Assembly: GCA_016223135.1 (NCBI GenBank)
Contig: JACRPQ010000009.1
Location: forward strand, 1-64,000
Reading direction: 5' to 3'
Origin: Chloroflexota bacterium
GTDB taxonomy: Bacteria; Chloroflexota; Anaerolineae; Anaerolineales; Villigracilaceae
DNA: 64,000 nucleotides
Shown: positions 61,927 to 64,000 of the stretch, piece after piece
Numbering within the stretch: position 1 is the stretch's first letter
How the letters are laid out: each line of letters starts with the position of its first letter
Notes under the pieces: generated by a model
What the model saw: only the letters and a program-made list of their open reading frames with translations
Database searches by the model: none
What the model was told of the DNA's origin: nothing
Program-made: the position numbers and the translations under genes

Positions 61927-61963
61927 TTGTCCATATTTTGGAACTCAAAACTAGGAGAGTGAA

Positions 61964-62371
61964 ATGAAAAAGCACCTTTTGATTGTTATGTTGCTTGGCG
62001 CGCTGTTACTTGCTGCCTGCGGAGGCGGCGCTAATTCCTCAAGCCAAACCGCCGCGCTGGACCCCGTCCCTGCGGAATATGCCGGCAAAACAAATCCCCT
62101 CGGCGCGGATGCTGCAGCCGAAGGCGCAAAAATATTCAAAACCAACTGTGAAACTTGCCACGGACCGCAGGGGCATGGCGATGGACCCGCCGGACAAGCA
62201 CTCGACCCCCAACCCAAGAACCTCCCCGAACTGGCTGCTCAAGCGGGGGATGACTATCTGTTCTGGCGCATTTCCGAAGGCAAACCCGGCACCTCCATGG
62301 TTTCCTGGAAGAGCATTCTCACTGAAGAACAAATCTGGCAGGTAGTGGCATTCATCCGCACCCTGAAATAA
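61964..62371 (+). CDS. Cytochrome c lipoprotein, mono-heme
   Basis: 135 residues. Lipobox LAAC (Cys19), then a class I cytochrome c with CETCH (Cys62, Cys65, His66) and the distal Met112 in GTSMVSWKS. It should sit on the outer face of the membrane and pass electrons, most likely to the CuA subunit coded on the other side of the shared regulatory gap. CTAGGAGAG precedes the ATG. Confidence 0.93.
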   Translation: MKKHLLIVMLLGALLLAACGGGANSSSQTAALDPVPAEYAGKTNPLGADAAAEGAKIFKTNCETCHGPQGHGDGPAGQALDPQPKNLPELAAQAGDDYLFWRISEGKPGTSMVSWKSILTEEQIWQVVAFIRTLK

Positions 62372-62391
62372 ACAGCGAAGCAAGCCAAAAT

Positions 62392-62433
62392 AACAAGGAG
62401 TCCTCGCAGTAAGAGAGACTCCTTGTTTTTTTT
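62392..62433 (+). terminator. Intrinsic terminator after the cytochrome c gene
   Basis: AACAAGGAGTC (62392-62402) pairs perfectly with GACTCCTTGTT (62417-62427), then six T. Confidence 0.9.
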
Positions 62434-62435
62434 CT

Positions 62436-62541
62436 TAACTGATATTACGCGGTAGCGCGAGATTCTTGCCTTGTGCCTGTGAAGGGTATCTCACGTTTTT
62501 AGGCGACATGAATGTCGCGCTACGAAGAAACTGGGTAAGAT
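62436..62541 (+). repeat. R7 repeat, long copy
   Basis: TAACTGATATTACGCGGTAG, CGCGAGATT, ATCTCACGTTTTT, GGCGACATGA, CGCGCTACGAAG and AACTGGGTAAG follow in the same order as at 26354-26440. No gene in 62372-62617. Confidence 0.65.
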
Positions 62542-62572
62542 GACCTGCCAAACAGTGACCGTTTGAATAAAT

Positions 62573-62603
62573 ACGACCTCCGAATTTTTCGGAGGTCGTG
62601 TGT
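62573..62603. terminator. Hairpin at the end of a minus-strand unit
   Basis: ACGACCTCCGAA (62573-62584) pairs perfectly with TTCGGAGGTCGT (62588-62599) around TTT. On the minus strand it follows the last small gene; ATTTATT comes after. Confidence 0.75.
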
Positions 62604-62617
62604 TTTGAGAGTATGTC

Positions 62618-62937
62618 TTATGCCGCTTTCTGGTCCTTTTGCCTTTGCTTCTTCTCGGCTTCGCTCAAGGCGGGGTTCTGAAGCATTACTTCGAGCGCGG
62701 CTTTGCTTTGCAGGTAACTTTGAATTTTCGCCTGCTCGCGCGCCTGCTCTTTCTGGCGGTGCAGGGACTCGGTCTTGGCGTCCGCTTCGGCGCGGACCCG
62801 TTCCCCCTGGGCGCGGTCAGGTCGGGGTAGCGCGCTGGGGATGATGCGCCGGGAGTCGTCCATGCCCGCGCTGAGTTGCTCGCCGCGTTTGCGGGGTCAT
62901 CTTTGTCTGTTGCCAAAGTTTTATCAGCCCTCGCCAT
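62618..62937 (-). pseudogene. Small gene with an apparent 1-base frameshift
   Basis: From ATG 62937 the frame reads MARADKTLATDKDDP, then becomes poor in character. One extra C in the C4 run (G4 at 62893-62896 on the plus strand) would join it to RKRGEQLSAGMDDSRRIIPS and a charged helical end (QKEQAREQAKIQSYLQSK) that stops at 62618. The joined protein would have about 106 residues. Function unknown; a sequencing error is possible. Confidence 0.4.
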
Positions 62938-63358
62938 CCCTTTTTCGATCCTGTTCCGCAAGTCTGCTTTTTATTTTTTCCATTTCTTCTACTGACATCC
63001 TCTTCTTCCTTACATCTTCTTCCATTCTCATAATCAATATCGCAGCCGCTGTTTCGTGTCGGAACTGGTCATCTTTTGGGTCGTGACCTATCCATTTTTT
63101 CAAAAACTGCTTCGCCACATTAATCGCATCATCCAGGCTCGACGCTTTGCCAAACGGGTATGGTATGAAGCTTCCCCCATAGCTATAAACGACAAAGAAC
63201 ACTTCTCCATCCAAGTATTGAAAGTGGTATTCGCTCTCTATTTCCCAGCCAGTCTCTTCCTCGAGGAGACACTTAATACCTAGAAAACCGGGTATCTTAC
63301 CGTCAGGTAGATACCGTACACGCAGGAATTTAGGAAGTTCGGGATTATAAGAACCCAT
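62924..63358 (-). CDS. Hypothetical protein, possible immunity-type partner
   Basis: 144 residues from the ATG at 63358, after TAGGAGACC. MGSYNPELPKFLRVRYLPDG, SEYHFQYLDGEVFFVVYSYG and a charged helical end. No family recognised. It lies right behind a gene end that looks like a toxin tail, the place of an immunity gene, which is the only basis for the suggestion. Confidence 0.5.
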   Translation of the reverse strand: MGSYNPELPKFLRVRYLPDGKIPGFLGIKCLLEEETGWEIESEYHFQYLDGEVFFVVYSYGGSFIPYPFGKASSLDDAINVAKQFLKKWIGHDPKDDQFRHETAAAILIMRMEEDVRKKRMSVEEMEKIKSRLAEQDRKRDGEG

Positions 63359-63368
63359 CGTCGGTCTC

Positions 63369-63860
63369 CTATGGAGTTGCAAAAGGCGTGTGAATCACCG
63401 TGCCATCGGGATTGAAAATAATCGAGCCGGGCGGCACATTGATGCGCGGATCGGACCAGCCAAGTTCTATTTTCTCCAGAGACAGGTTCTGATAGAAATC
63501 AACTTTAAATCTCGGGTCATCGTCCGGATTGAAAACCTCAAGCCGCTGACGAATCAAATTCTGCTGCTCAGACGACAAGGCGTCCCAAGCATCTTTTGGA
63601 ATAAACACGTCAACTTCAGGATCACCGCTTGACACTTTCACCTGATGTGGATTAATTCCAAACTCGCCGGCTGCCTGTAGCCTTGCCAGATTTTCGTCCA
63701 TGCCCTGTGCCACCAAATCTTTCATCCTCTCGGCTGCCTGAGCGCGTTTCGCTGCATCTGCTGGCGTATCTGCCCAACGCCCAGTAATTGTAATCGGTAT
63801 GTCAAGTTCCTGCGACAATTCGCTGACGACATATCCCTGCTCTAGGTTGATATTTACCAA
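63369..63860 (-). CDS. C-terminal part of a possible polymorphic-toxin-like protein
   Basis: 163 residues if started at the TTG at 63860. Contains AAKRAQAAERMKDLVAQGMD, PEVDVFIPKDAWDALSSEQQ and ends PPGSIIFNPDGTVIHTPFATP. The frame is open upstream too (SEQRADVDLVNINLEQGYVV) and, with one extra base near 63885, would join the partial gene that runs off the window. I therefore think it is the end of a larger protein. No enzyme motif recognised. Confidence 0.45.
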   Translation of the reverse strand: MVNINLEQGYVVSELSQELDIPITITGRWADTPADAAKRAQAAERMKDLVAQGMDENLARLQAAGEFGINPHQVKVSSGDPEVDVFIPKDAWDALSSEQQNLIRQRLEVFNPDDDPRFKVDFYQNLSLEKIELGWSDPRINVPPGSIIFNPDGTVIHTPFATP

Positions 63861-64000
63861 GTCAACATCCGCTCGTTGTTCAGATAGCGGTATGCGTCAT
63901 CCTGATGTTCCGCCAATAACTCCGCGCCTTCGTTGCCAAACCGCCTGACCAGCCTGGCAATCTCGTCTCCATGCCGCCCAACCAGCGTGGAAAGCGCCTC
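63854..64000 (-). CDS. Partial gene entering from the right, probably the same protein upstream of a frameshift
   Basis: 48 codons, EALSTLVGRHGDEIARLVRR and FGNEGAELLAEHQDD, then NNERMLTW and stop. The text up to DDAYRY reads well; what follows fits better in the next frame (SEQRADVDLV). The start is outside the window. Confidence 0.45.
   Translation of the reverse strand, partial: EALSTLVGRHGDEIARLVRRFGNEGAELLAEHQDDAYRYLNNERMLTW

Overview
The window looks like a chromosomal segment of a Chloroflexota bacterium, most likely class Anaerolineae. The reasons are inferential: a long BTAD/AAA/TPR regulator, many lipoproteins with Thr/Pro-rich linkers, zinc-type S14 with otherwise standard bacterial ribosomal genes, and respiratory proteins of the heme-copper and cytochrome b/ferredoxin type. 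Bases are GC-rich, and almost all gaps between transcription units are filled with short palindromic repeats of at least nine families (called R1 to R9 here).

Layout. 1-17.2 kb is one continuous plus-strand S10/spc/alpha-type cluster: tuf (end only), rpsJ to rplO, secY, adk, map, rpmJ, rpsM, rpsK, rpsD, rpoA, rplQ, truA, rplM, rpsI; infA is missing from its usual place beside map and rpmJ. 17.3-20 kb has mazG and two divergent lipoprotein genes. 20.3-23.8 kb is a copper unit: csoR, copZ, copA and a YHS-domain protein, with a promoter and palindromic operator. 24-38 kb has a DUF2203 protein, a RarD-like transporter, a large BTAD-type regulator and a run of secreted lipoproteins or anchored proteins, including two tandem LysM-containing paralogs.

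38-44.2 kb gathers methyl-cycle genes: a pterin methyltransferase and its corrinoid protein, mtnA, a PfkB-type (adenosine-kinase-like) kinase and ahcY, plus an M50 protease. 44.3-52.7 kb is a minus-strand run: nuclease-like protein, membrane glycosyltransferase-like protein, the two subunits of a glutaconate/IpdAB-type CoA transferase (separated from each other), a hydrolase, a methyltransferase and pruA with an unusual lysine-rich tail.

53-62.4 kb is the most interesting part. A thioredoxin-like lipoprotein has an in-frame TGA exactly where the first redox Cys should be (U-G-T-C), followed by a SECIS-like hairpin: a candidate selenoprotein. Next to it is a respiratory block: a cytochrome b/2x[4Fe-4S]/MvhD-like fusion, a CcoI-type copper ATPase, a TauE/SafE-like membrane protein, and a B-type heme-copper reductase (subunit I, CuA subunit II and a 52-residue single-helix subunit). 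Subunit I has Gln where oxygen-reducing enzymes have the cross-linked Tyr, which suggests a non-canonical nitric oxide reductase. This operon and a divergent cytochrome c gene each have a GTGAC-N4-GTNAC palindrome centred at -41.5 from a good -10 box, so they probably answer to the same Crp/Fnr-family activator. The ATPase and cytochrome b genes also carry in-frame copies of the intergenic repeats. The window ends in what may be the tail of a polymorphic toxin with a small partner gene and two apparent frameshifts.
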